A stretch of DNA of 60,975 nucleotides from Psilocybe azurescens (Eukaryota; Basidiomycota; Agaricomycetes; Agaricales; Agrocybaceae). The position numbers were made by a program, and so were the translations under genes. Location: the NCBI GenBank assembly GCA_023853785.1, contig JAJIRX010000827.1, positions 1-60,975 of the forward strand. The letters are read 5' to 3'. The notes below the pieces were generated by a model. It saw nothing but the letters and a program-made list of their open reading frames with translations. It made no database searches and was not told the origin of the DNA. Shown here piece after piece: positions 44,601 through 55,214 of the stretch. Positions within the stretch are counted from its first letter, which is position 1. Each line of letters begins with the position of its first letter.

Positions 44601-45370
44601 AGAGATGGCAATTCATTGAGGTACTCCACATGCTCAACACAAACATCCTTTGTTACATTGAAAGGTTGCTCAATGACATATGATGTGATAGCTGAATCCT
44701 CCCAAATGGTGTCTGAGATGGTTGTAAAGTTGGTGGGGTTAAAAGGAAGTGTTAAGTCAAATGATGTGGAATCGTGTGAGTTCAAGGCCAAGGATCTACG
44801 TTAAAATACATTATTAGTCAGACAGTTCAATCAGCTTAATTAGAGCTAGAATGCTTACCTCGATACACATTGTTTCTGCTTCTGAGAATTCTCCTGTTCA
44901 TCTCTGAATGTTAACCTGGAATGTTGAAGTACTTCCTCTTCGTCAGAGTCCAGAATTTCAATAATTTCAGGATCATGGTTGGTGAATTTCAGTGGCACAT
45001 CCACCAGTTCAGACTTGAAATATGTACTGGGAGATTTTGATTTAATGGCAGGGGAATTGGTGGAACAATGGTTGTGGTTGGATGTGCTGTGGACCTCAAA
45101 TCAAGAACCTGATCAACAATGCCATCACGTGTTTGCAGCCATTCTCTCAGGTTCTCAATCTTGATCCAGTTGTTGTCTAGAAAAACTGCAGGGTGCGATG
45201 CAATAAAATCTGTGTTAAAACACTGTTCAAAAAGTGTGAGGTTTTGAGGGAAATCAACAAGCAAAAAAAAACCCTACAGATGCTCAGAACTCAAAAATTT
45301 CTCACATAGTCATTGAATCTATAAAGGCATGCGGGTTGGCATTAAACTGATCAGGGTTAAAGTGAGGCAT
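41644..45370 (-). CDS. MULE-like (DDE) transposon protein of the basidiomycete type, many introns
   Basis: Multi-exon minus-strand gene. A likely first ATG is at 45370 (MPHFNPDQF). Then NNWIKIENLREWLQTRDGI, an acidic ILDSDEEEV block, SLWPIPRHPTAFILDL with the following RVDTLVKNK (about 44480-44620), and a cysteine cluster CCNCHGSYAC (about 44310). NHPIPPMSKASLDARVVYEK (about 43500) and SKLILHG-type blocks follow. The core has FECDTTFKHVKDPDINEWE (about 42970), IAHVYLDCADTDHYERLFDE (about 42830) and NVGEGQHHWTN (about 42180). A Gln/Glu-rich coiled-coil tail ends at 41644. I recognise this architecture as a recurrent basidiomycete transposon ORF. The assignment to MULE-type DDE is inference from FECDTTF. 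A few stops between recognisable blocks (near 44340 and 43570) may mark introns or damage. Confidence 0.55.
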
Positions 45371-45519
45371 CGATTAAACTGTGCAGTGAGCACAACAGTA
45401 TTTAGAACAATAAAGGGGGTATGAGATAATGGGGGAATTAGAAATAAAAGAACGAGTGTCTCGAAGTGTGCCAGCATATTTAGAACATACACATATTGTG
45501 TCTGATACATTTAAAAGCT

Positions 45520-45700
45520 TGTGCAGCATAGGTGTTGGACTTTAGTAAATGGTGTTGAACTTTGGACATTGGTGTTGTACTTCAGATTTACGAGTTGCAC
45601 TTCAGTTGAATGTGTTGCACTTTGTTTGAATGTGTTGCACTTTGTTTGAATGTGTTGCACTTTGGTACATGTGTGTTGCATTTTGTCAGTCAATGTGTGT
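45520..45700. repeat. Right TTGCAC-motif array
   Basis: About eight units of TGTGTTGCACTTTG or close variants, all in one orientation. These include three perfect 20-bp-spaced copies of TTGAATGTGTTGCACTTTG at 45614-45664. The orientation is inverted relative to the outer half of the left array. Confidence 0.9.
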
Positions 45701-45704
45701 GTCA

Positions 45705-46794
45705 TGTTCTGTATATCCTCCTGTAGTGTTCACCAGATTGGTGAGATAGGCAGGAGGTAAAGCAGAAAATTCTGACTATCTCAGTGGTGGTTATCCTGGA
45801 CTCATGTTTATGCTGTGCTTGCAACTCCATCCATCTGATCATCGGGTAATCCCAAACTGTGGTTGTCGATGTCTGAGAGGTGTAGTACCTCATTTCCATC
45901 AGTGTTGTATGTGAAAAAATCTGACCCAATCTCTGCCCTAGTGTTGAAAGAAAACTTCCTTTTTCTAAATCAAATCACCTGTTGTTGACCCTTGACACTT
46001 TGAATCGTAAGATGATATATTTGATATTCAACATATAAAATATTAGAGAGCTTGAGAGCAAGTTTTGGACCAACCTCATACTGGAGTTTGTTGGCAATTT
46101 TTTCTCGAAGTTGATTTGGTTCTGAACAAGGTGGACAGATTCATTTTTTCAGCCACCAGTGGGTTTTGGCGCGCTTGATTGCCTAATTTGTCTTAGTAAG
46201 CTTAATTACCTAATTTCACGTGTCGTCAGTGGGTCCTACAGTTTTCAACATAACTACGGCGGGCGCCGGTTACAGAGGCCCAACACCAGCGACAACGACT
46301 ATTCATTCAAAATACATTTGCCGACCAGTTTGTGATAGCCAATTTAGTATGTGTTTGGCCTAGGTGCTATCGTCTTGCTGCGTCATCGAAGTAAGCTTTA
46401 TATGACATGTCTCAATCGTAAATCAAGTTTTCTAAAGGTTTCAAAGGAACAAGGCAGACAAGACTGTAGTGAGCACACCAAGGAATCCCATTCCAAAGTC
46501 AAATCAGGATGTTTGAGCTGTTTCACAGGAACAAACTAAGCGGTGAGGGCTGGAGTTTGGAGGCATAACCTCATCAGCGACGTCAAAGCGAACCACATTC
46601 AAAGTGAGTTTACTGCCTTAAATGAGATCATTATAACTTAACATCAGTTTAAGCTTGCTGCGCACAACGTGCAGGACGTCAAGCAGTTGTTCTATTGCAT
46701 AAGTATACTAACAAACTTGTTCTTGAAGCGTTCTTCCCATCTCTCACATTGGCCCACTTTTATGGCCCCTCAAAAGCACTGAAGGAGGAAGAAC
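45705..46794. other. Intergenic region upstream of the M28 protease
   Basis: No gene recognised. Short frames at 45702-45929 (minus) and 46351-46539 (plus) lack known motifs. The last ~200 bp probably hold the promoter of the protease gene. Confidence 0.4.
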
Positions 46795-48344
46795 ATGACA
46801 ATCGCCGCCAAAGCAGCTTCGGTGCTTGGCTATCGAGTGTAACCTACGTCTATATTCGCATTACTTGCATATGCGGCAATCTTCTTTGCCCTTACAATCA
46901 CGGACACACTTTCAAATGCTCCAACGCCAGCTAAACAACGAGGCTTGGATTTAACACAAGCCTACACCGATTTGCACCATGTAAGTCACTTCTCCATTGA
47001 TCAAGTCCACGTTCTCATTTCTTCTTAGATCGCAGCAAACCCACATCCTTATATCTCGTGTGCAAACGACAATGTCCGCGCTTACATCTTGTCTCGCGTT
47101 CTTCCTTTGTCGGAGAAGTACCCACACGTTCACGTCGACAATGATCTCTCCAGTAATGCTTCATGGGCCTCCCCAAACTTTGGTGTTTATTTTGAAGGAA
47201 TGAACATTCTCATCAAGGTTGACGGGACATTGGAATCGTCCGAGGGGGCTGTATTGTTCTCAGCTCATTTCGACTCGGTGTCCACTGCCACTGGGGCTAT
47301 AGATGATGGATCGGGAGTTGCGACACTTCTTCAACTCGTTCAATATTTTGCGGAGAATCGTACCAAGAGGACAGCTATTTTTAATGTCAACAACGGAGAG
47401 GAGGATGGATTGCATGGAGCTCATGCGTATGTTATTTTTATTCTATTTCTACTCGTGTATTTATTTTCTCGACAGATTCTTGCAACATCCTTGGTCAAAG
47501 CAGACGGATACATTTCTCAATCTCGAGGGTGCAGCCGCAGGAGGGTAAGTCCTTCGTTGGCACTTGAATAATTTTGGTCCCTTATTCTTTTTCTAGTCGT
47601 CCCATCCTCTTCCGTGCGACTTCCATGTCACCTGTCCGTTCTTTCCGCAACAAAAATCTCATCCCACACCCTCATGCCAACGTCCTTTCGTCGGACGCTT
47701 TTTCCAGAGGCATTATTCGTTCTTCGACGGACTTTTCCATCTATTCAGGCCCTGGACCAACTGCAGGCATGAAAGGTCTCGATCTTGCATTCTATAAAGG
47801 AAGGAGCAGATATCACAGCAAATATGACGCGGTCCAGCATACAGTTGGCGGTATCAAGAGTCTGTGGAGCATGATGGAAGTTGCTCGAGGCGTTGGAGTG
47901 GGCCTACTCAATGTGCCTTTCGACAATAAACTCAAAGCGGAAGTTGCTAATATAGACGATGATCCGGTTTATTTTGATCGTAGGTTTTTCCATTTCCATC
48001 TTCATCTTGTTTACTGAAGTACGTTATACAGTGTTCAAAAAGGTTATTGTCGTTTTCCACCTCACGAGCCTTTTGACGTTCAACGTCGTCATCATGATTG
48101 CTGGGCCCATTGTATTGATTTTGCTCCTCGTATTCGAGAAGTTTTTCCTTGGTGGTCAATCGCATGTAAGCTCTCAACCAGCAACGGAGGCTTCTCCCGA
48201 GCCAGCTCCAGAAGTCAACGGCAATCGGACATCTGGTATTAGCAACTCGCGTTTACGATATCTCACAGCGCGAACCACTGCCCACCCTGTGGTTGTGGAT
48301 GATCAGTCGGATATTGCAGTCCCTGATTCCCGGTCTTCCGTGAC
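46795..48344 (+). pseudogene. M28-family (FXNA/Pff1-like) vacuolar-type membrane protease, C-terminally truncated
   Basis: Zinc aminopeptidase-like family, normally multi-membrane. Exons are 46795-46980, 47029-47426, 47476-47544, 47597-47980 and 48032 onward, all with GT-AG introns in phase. A first membrane helix (AYAAIFFALTITD) is followed by the metallopeptidase domain with every expected zinc-site motif: SAHFDS, GAIDDGSG, NNGEEDG, LNLEGAAAGG and RYHSKYDAV. A second hydrophobic segment follows (NVVIMIAGPIVLILLLVF). A TAA at 46840-46842 (codon 16) interrupts exon 1. After about residue 460 the frame runs into Hsp70-like sequence at about 48336, where the family would continue for several hundred residues with more membrane helices. 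If translated downstream of the stop, the catalytic core could still be made. Confidence 0.82.
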
Positions 48345-49630
48345 CAGCAAGGCGAGGAATTACCTCGAGAGTCAGTGGCTTAGACATTCCTTGCTATTAT
48401 GTACTTTACCATATTTTTTCAATATCACAGACCTTTTGGAAAATTCTCGCTTTATTGATGATATCCCGAACATCGCTGAGTCTTTTGACAAGAGTACCAA
48501 GCTCATATTCCACAATGACAACGACGCGCAGTACATCAAATTCGGAAGGCGTGCGGACAAAGACCCTTTACTGAATATTTGAAGTGGACAGCTCAAATTA
48601 CTTGGGTGAGTGCTATAGGTTTATCAGCTCATCTTTTCGCTGAGCGACAGTTATCTGATCTAGCTCCGATGTAGCTTCCTTCTTTGCACCATCCATCCAA
48701 TGCATAGTGGAATCGATCGAGAAACAGCGTGCGGATTCAAAGACTCAAATTGCGGTGAGTTATATTCCACCACTCATCGCTGAGATGGATACATTGGATG
48801 GCAAAAATTATCATCGTTCAGTCAGTCTTTCTTGTCGGCGGCTTTGCGGCCAGCGACTGGCTATTCGTGAACCTGAAGGCCAGGCTCTCTGATGATACCC
48901 TGGATATATGCCGCTCTGACCGCCATGTGTGCGTATCTGTCGTATATCAATCATGGCGTTTGTGCCAATGGTCATGAAAGCAACATGGCTGTGGCGGATG
49001 GTGCTGTTTCCTTCTATCTGGACCATTTTGTAGGCGCAAGAGTCTGAAAATATGCCTATGGTACCAATTTGTGTCCTTTATTCAATCCTAAGGATCCCGA
49101 ACACATTGCACGCTCGGCCCAAAAAATTATTCAGGTGGATGGCCGTACTCTGATTTCTGGAGCATTCAATGTCATTCTTCCAAAGGTAAGTATGTAATTG
49201 CACGTAATCGAGGATCACATTTTTGACAATGAACGACGATCATCGCCACTTAAGAATACCAAGGCTTCTGAGGTCGAGGAATACAGAGACTCCTATTGTC
49301 GTCAGTCAGAGGATACGTCAAAGCTTCAATCCGTGACTTCAAAAATACGATGTTATCGTGGAACTAAAAGTAACCCCCGCTGGGTAGATGAGGATCCAGG
49401 TGAGAACTCACGCCACCTTTTCATCATGACTGCTGAACATAGACTCTAGACATGTATTCTACTCTTTGCCTCGTGACGGCCGATACGTCGAAGCTTCGTA
49501 TGCGCACTCACTTCAGGGGCAATTCTGAGTCGGTGTACTACCAAGTGTTGTATGATATAATATTATCGTTTGGGCTGACGGGATTGAAGGCTCAGATTGT
49601 CTGGAAGGATAGTAATGTGTCTCTATGATT
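48336..49630 (+). pseudogene. HSPA12-like Hsp70 ATPase, copy 2 (3' half only)
   Basis: Nearly identical to 23763-25080. It starts in frame with the M28 gene at VTSKARNYLESQ, then LLENSRFIDDIPNIA, RADKDPLLNI and a TGA at 48580-48582 (copy 1 has CGA here, R). VFLVGGFAASDWLF (reached through a frame change near 48810), AVADGAVSFYLDHFVGARV and GRTLISGAFNVILPK follow. The Cys/Arg segment SDTSKLQSVTSKIRCYRG and the C-terminal LKAQIVWKDSN end near 49620. The N-terminal ATP-binding half is replaced by the protease gene. It cannot encode a functional Hsp70. Confidence 0.75.
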
Positions 49631-50331
49631 ACCCTTCAACTTTCGCTGATACTATCACTGATATTTAGGGCCTCGAACAAAGGTAAGTTTTGCAAGCCAA
49701 TCGGCCATTTGAGTTGTTAGCTGAGCGTTTGTTGGAGTCTTGCTGAAGTCGTTTACGATCCCGACGAGCTTATCTGCGATTGAAGGCGGTCGGATTTTCG
49801 GATTTCTAGCTTTTCGTTTCGCTTTTAGTGTACATACTATACATATGCGTATAATTCTCTATGTAATTTAAACCTTTTTTTTTGGACTAGTTCCGCCTAG
49901 CGCGTTTTGTTCAAGTTCGATTAGAAATATTCTGCCAACATATTGTCCTTATTCTTGATGAAGATCTCACATACTCATCTGCAATGTAGATGACAATAGC
50001 ATAATGATAAACTGCGATCTACGAGTTTGGACGAATTGAAGTTTGAACGCCAAGGGCTCATGTCTCTATAAATATGAAGCTACACATGTATGGGTCTAAG
50101 CTAGTGTCTACTACATAAGTACACAATGTACGTATGCATATATTGCTGCTGGATCTTTGTAGGAAGTACCCTTGAACCGTCATCCGAAACCCAAAGTGCA
50201 TCAAAGACTGGCCGTACAACGAAAATCACACTACAAGAACATAGATATCTACTCTGCGAGGGCTGGAGGAATGTCAATGGAATATTCGAGGGAAAAGTCA
50301 TGACATGCTCCACACTAAGCAGGTTTTGAAA
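49631..50331. other. Intergenic region of copy 2
   Basis: 49631-49860 still matches copy 1 (25090-25270). Beyond that, 49860-50460 has no counterpart in copy 1. No gene recognised. Confidence 0.5.
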
Positions 50332-50535
50332 CTAAATCGGAGAGTGCCGTTGTGTTGAGTGGAGATTTGGGAGATTGGAGATTGAGCAATTCTTTGCGAT
50401 AAAGAGCACCTCAATCAGATGCTCTGGACAACCTGCGCTTCCAAACCGGGTAAGAAGTGCATCGAACAAAGAATTGACGGACTTGGCCCGCGCGGAATGG
50501 GGCCAAGGCCGCAGCTCAACAGATCCTTTCAGCAA
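50332..50535 (-). pseudogene. TPR-gene remnant, copy 2
   Basis: The minus-strand frame contains LKGSVELRPWPHSARAK, matching LLKGSVELRPLLHSARAK of copy 1 at about 25330. Only one repeat survives. The rest of the TPR gene and the whole DUF2235 region of copy 1 are absent here. Confidence 0.6.
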
Positions 50536-50993
50536 TATTATAATTATACAAGGACCCCACCCGCGCCTGAGAGCGACTTATTGGGTGAGTCATGCGTGAG
50601 AAAGATGAACCCAAAGAGGTAGGCCTTTCAGAGTCCACAAGTCGTACATCAACATCCTCCTTATCTCTGGGAGACTTCTTTTAACTATCAACTGCACTCG
50701 AACCAAACTTTTTTAAGCTTTTTTGACTTCCAATTCTGCACAGCAACGCCCAATTCTCGTGCGAGGTCACCACAGAAGCTGCAAAGGAACGCAAATTATG
50801 TCGGGATTCAAGAATTCACCGTATGGGAAGAGGCGCTTCGAGAAGCGGAGGAGGACTCGACCCCCAGAAGAAATAGGGTCAATCCAATATTTGGCGTCGG
50901 CTCTGCATCGTCCTCGACGCCTACTCTTGACTCGAGACCGACTACGGGAAACAGCAGCGGTCCCCACAGTCGCCGATCGACTTTCACGCGAAC

Positions 50994-52674
50994 ATGGCCA
51001 TGAATTCGGCTTTGAATATGCCGCGAATAGTGCGCGAGTACGGCGACAGATTCGTGCCATCCAAAGACTCTGGCGACCTCCGGACGTCGTATCATCTCAT
51101 GGACGAGGGCGGACCATCGACTCCATCGAAGAACAGGATCATACCGTCGGAATCGGACGCTTTGAAAGGTATGTTCCAGACATTTCTGTTTGGTTTGGAT
51201 GAGGCGTTGTGCTGATTGCGCCACTCGATATCCGCTTAGAACAAGCAAACTCCATCTTCATTTCCATACTACACACAGAAGTGACGCCTCCTTCCCCGCG
51301 CAGGGCTGTCTCACCCACTCGTCCCCCCGTTGCATCAGGATCGGGTAGTAATGCCCTTCCTTCTACACCCACTCGCCGCCGCCTTTTCGCCTATAACTTC
51401 CCATCACATTCCAATCCAGCTACACCGACCCGTCGGCTCGATACTCCTGCGGACGAAGCTTACTCAATGAGTCCCGTTCGTGCGGAGAGCAGGCAACTCC
51501 TCGAATCACCCCGAAGGAAGCTTCGAAGTGTCTGCAAAACACCTTACAGGGTGCTTGATGCGCCAGAGCTCGCAGATGACTTCTATCTCAACCTCGTGGA
51601 TTGGTCGAGCACCAATGTTCTAGGTGTGGGGCTTGGGTCGTGTGTCTACCTCTGGACAGCCCATAATGCGTCTGTGTCGAAACTCTGCGACCTGACGCCG
51701 TCAAATGACACCATATCCTCCGTTTCGTGGGTGCAGAAGGGCAGTACGCTCGCTGTGGGGACCCTAGCTGGAAGACCGCATATTTACGACGCCAACACCC
51801 TACAGCTCCAACGGACGTATCTGCAGGCGCACTCGCAGCGGATTGGGGCGCTGGCCTGGAACACACATATCCTGTCCTCCGGATCGCGAGATAGGATGGT
51901 GCACCACCGCGATGTGCGAGAGGCGTCGCCACGCCCCGTGCGGAGGTGTTCAGGGCATCGGCAGGAAGTGTGTGGTCTGAAATGGAGCAACGACGGCGGG
52001 GCGGGGACGGCGACGCTGGCGAGTGGGGGCAATGACAATAAGGTGTGTATATGGGATCTGCGCGGGTCCGGGAGACCGGGGGTGGGTGGGAGCAGGGGCG
52101 CGCCGATCGCTGGGGGCGAGGATAATATCCCGAATGATGTGCCGGTGTGGAAGTTCCATGAGCATACGGCGGCGGTGAAGGCGCTTGCGTGGGATCCGCA
52201 TGTGTCGGGTATTCTGGCTACGGGCGGGGGCACGCAGGATAAGCATATCAGGTTCTGGAACGTCATCAACGGCACGATGCTGCTGGAGCTGGATACGGGG
52301 AGTCAGGTCAGTCAACACCATTGTGTGCTTTGGAAGAAGAAGGATACTGACAATTGGGTTTTTTGTATGCATACATGTAGGTGTGCAACCTGATCTGGTC
52401 GTTAACGTCGCACGAGCTAGTCTCCACGCACGGGTTCTCATCGACGACTGCGCAGAACCAGATCTGCATATGGAAGTACCCCGCGCTGAACATGGTCGCG
52501 TCGCTGACGGGGCACACGAACCGGGTGCTGTATCTTGCGATGAGCCCGGATGGGGAGACGATTGTGACGGGGGCTGGGGATGAGACGCTGAGGTTCTGGA
52601 ATGCGTTTCCGAAGAAGGAGAAGAATGAGAGTCAGAAGGAGAGCAGGCTGGACTATGGGAGGTTGATTCGGTGA
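50994..52674 (+). CDS. CDH1: Cdh1/Fizzy-related APC/C activator, copy 2
   Basis: WD40 substrate adaptor that activates the anaphase-promoting complex in late mitosis and G1. Exons 50994-51168, 51240-52306 and 52381-52674 join in phase to 511 codons. C-box-like DRFVPSK lies at residues ~18-24. [20 protein letters not shown] and [17 protein letters not shown] identify Cdh1 rather than Cdc20. Seven WD blades follow ([60 protein letters not shown]), and the chain ends in the Leu-Ile-Arg tail that docks on the APC/C. An upstream ATG at 50798 (MSGFKNSPYGKRR) and a block PRRNRVNPIFGVGSASSSTP at about 50865 look like the true N-terminus. They lie in two other frames, so the N-terminus is either frameshifted or mis-assembled. 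Confidence 0.85.
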
Positions 52675-54370
52675 TGCTGTGGTGTTGGGTGTCGGGTGTT
52701 CGGTGTCGAGCATCGGGTGTTGGTGTCAAACTGTCTTTCGGGTCGGTCTAGGGTGCGCAACGTCGGCGGCAACGTTTCGGTCTCCAGATTCACTCATCCT
52801 CCATCCATGCACCCACCCTTCCGAGACATGGCTACGAAGAAGGCTGGCTTTGAGAGCTGGTTTCCTTCCTTCTTGGCTCTGCTAGCTGTTCCGCCTCATC
52901 CCTCTCCGCTCGGCCTTCAAAAAAACATGAAAACAAAGGAATCTATACCATGGATTGCAGGACATCATCGTCATCCTCTCCTCCACTACTATCCTCTACT
53001 GCCAAAATATGCCCTGCAATTCGTCTTTCTCGCTTCGCACATCAACTTGACGCAATGCGACCTGGAATATCATCCACAATCCAACCCAGTATTGTGCAAA
53101 CAACATCGTTCAACCAACCAACCTGACTGCCTGACTGCCAACCATGGATTACGGGGTTCGGATCAGAAGCTATGGTCTGGAAACTCAAAACATGTATTCA
53201 ACTTGGTGGCAACAATTCGCCCGTCTCCCGCCTCAACCAACCATCCCTCCACTATGCCCGCCCTTCTCCATCCCCTCCCTCTTATGCACCCAGGCCCAGC
53301 TTCTCTCCTTTCTCCATTTCAATTTTTTTTTGATATTTGTGCTATCGCCTTGTTTTGTGTCTCCCTTTTTCTCCTTTTCTCTCGGAATGTATGATTTATG
53401 CTCCTCCTTCCTGTTGCTCGGTTTTTTTTTCGACCATTTCTTTTTTTTTTTGTGTCTGTTTTTCCTATGTCGCTTTTGTGATTTATGTTTTATGTTCTAG
53501 TTTTGTATGCCCATCCCACTTTTTCTTTTTCTCTTTCTTTCATCTTTCTTTCTCTTTTTTCTCTTTATCGATTTGTCGATTCGTTCACGTTTTATTTCAT
53601 CAATAACCTGATTTTCGTCGCCGTTGTCGCCATTTGCTCGGACGGACGCAGTTGTACGCCGTCGTTTGTTGGCGTCACGGTCGGGGAATTTGTAGTTTCT
53701 GTACATATTTCCTCAAGTTTTGTTTCCCCCTCTATAGTTCTCTCTTCTCTTCCTCTCTTCTATATCGTTTTGTCCTTCTGTCCTTCCCTCTCTCGTATCT
53801 ACCCTCCATCGCCCCTCGCCCCTTGATTTTTGGACATGAATCTACATCACATCCTCTCATCCTCTCATCCTTCATCCCCACCGTCCATGCCATGTCATTC
53901 AAGCCTATTCATTCCGTCCTGTCGCATCCAACCCAATCCAACTCAAATCAACTCAATCTCCGTTCCCCGTTCCCATTTCCGCTCCGGTTCCAGTTCCAGT
54001 TTCGAATTGTGCCATAGCTAAAGCGTTTCTTTTCCTCAAAACGCGCATATCTATCTACCTACTCTGCCTGTTTTCTACCGTCCGTCCATCCCTACCTATA
54101 CAGCGCACATACATACACAGATACATCATACATACATACATACATACACACAGATTCCTAGTACGTTCTCTTCTCGTTGAACCTAGTCATACTACCGTAA
54201 CTTATCAATTGAATTTTCACGACTGTTCGTAAAGGTTTCTGAAAGCACTTGTCTTCCCCGAGTTTGCGCAATTCTACAACACTTAAATAATCAAATGCAT
54301 ATGGCGGGCAAACGTGTCCGTGTTCTGAGTCTTCTGACGATGTACATACCCATTGAGTTTATGAATGTAT
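52675..54370. other. Non-coding 3' flank of Cdh1 copy 2
   Basis: Pyrimidine-rich sequence without a gene. The long Ser/Phe/Leu frames are composition artefacts. A CATA microsatellite lies at about 54106-54152. Compared with copy 1, 53795-54365 is extra. Confidence 0.6.
54106..54152. repeat. CATA microsatellite
   Basis: Runs of CATACATACATA with interruptions, in the 3' flank of Cdh1 copy 2. Absent from copy 1. Confidence 0.9.
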
Positions 54371-54674
54371 TGTTTGTCCTGTTGAAGAGTGAATGTCGAG
54401 GAAGTTAAGTACCGAGAAACTGCCAGGTTGCGTAGAGAGTATGGTCATAGGAAGTCAATTGCCATGTGTAATACGATATGTTTGAAGCTTCTCAGAATAT
54501 TGTTATCATTTTATTTCAACGGGTCTGAGGGGGTTTGGGGTGGGTCTGTAGGGTTGTTATAAAGAGGTGTGTTTTTGAATTTTATGTTGACATTCGAGAC
54601 ACCTTTGACCGTTTCGAAACTTCCAATTTCATAGTTTCCAGCCAACTTGGCAATTATCTGCATCGAAATTGCTT

Positions 54675-55214
54675 ATGCGTCTCGGCTCCTTTGCGTAAGT
54701 CACGGCTAGAGTTTGAAGGTTTACCCTCAGGTAATTAATAATCACTGACTTTTTATGTAGCATTGCTTTCACGCTCGCTGCGTTCAGCCATGTTGCCGTT
54801 GCAGCCAACCTCCAGCCGCCTGTAAATCGCACCGCCGGAGCGGAAACTCAGGTCTTCTAGACCGTCAACCCCGGGGACCATGCGTCGTGGACGCTCTTCC
54901 TCATGGACCCGGCGTATGCCTTTGGGTTGTATGCAATATTGGGGAGGAATATTGATAATTCGTTGAGATATGCCAATATCACGCTGCCTGCTACTCTCGA
55001 TCCTAGGTGAGATATTCATCGGAGTTGCGACTGGTGGCGGAGAAAAAAAGTTGACCGCTTGAATGCTATACAGCAAGGATTATGTTTTGAAATCTGTGGA
55101 TAATGAGTAAGTGGTGTCTTTTGCGCTTGAGACTGAACTCATTCTCTTGTTTAATATGATAGAAATGTAGACTGGGTATTCCAAACGAGCCCGATATTCC
55201 ATATCACAGCGTAG
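54675..55214 (+). pseudogene. Kre9/Knh1-type secreted protein, copy 2 (one nonsense codon)
   Basis: Small secreted, probably cell-wall-associated protein of the Ser-Thr-rich GPI-anchored (Ig-like) family. Exons 54675-54694, 54761-55006, 55074-55106 and 55163-55214 join in phase to about 116 codons. The product has MRLGSFAIAFTLAAFSHVAV as signal peptide, cleavage after VAVAA, then ANLQPPVNRTAGAETQVF, WTLFLMDP, YANITLPATLDP, YVLKSVDNENVDWVFQTSPI and FHITA. It ends without the Ser/Thr-rich GPI tail. A TAG at 54858-54860 stands where copy 1 has TGG (Trp). The gene is otherwise perfect, so the loss is recent. Confidence 0.8.

Larger units (their letters stand above)
37935..45700. mobile_element. 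Probable MULE-like element with captured host sequence
   Basis: The two ends are marked by arrays of the same motif in inverted orientation: CAAAGTGCAACACATT-type at 37935-38190 and AATGTGTTGCACTTTG-type at 45520-45700. Between them lie a minus-strand MULE-like transposon gene, an AP-1 mu-subunit pseudogene on the plus strand and a glycine-repeat tract. Exact ends and a target duplication could not be fixed by eye, so the boundaries and the single-element interpretation are inference. Confidence 0.45.

Noticed and set aside
52696..53826. Long plus-strand frames downstream of Cdh1 copy 2 (232, 118 and 113 codons)
   Set aside because: Pyrimidine-rich 3' flank. The corresponding frames in copy 1 are not conserved in phase, and no domain is present.
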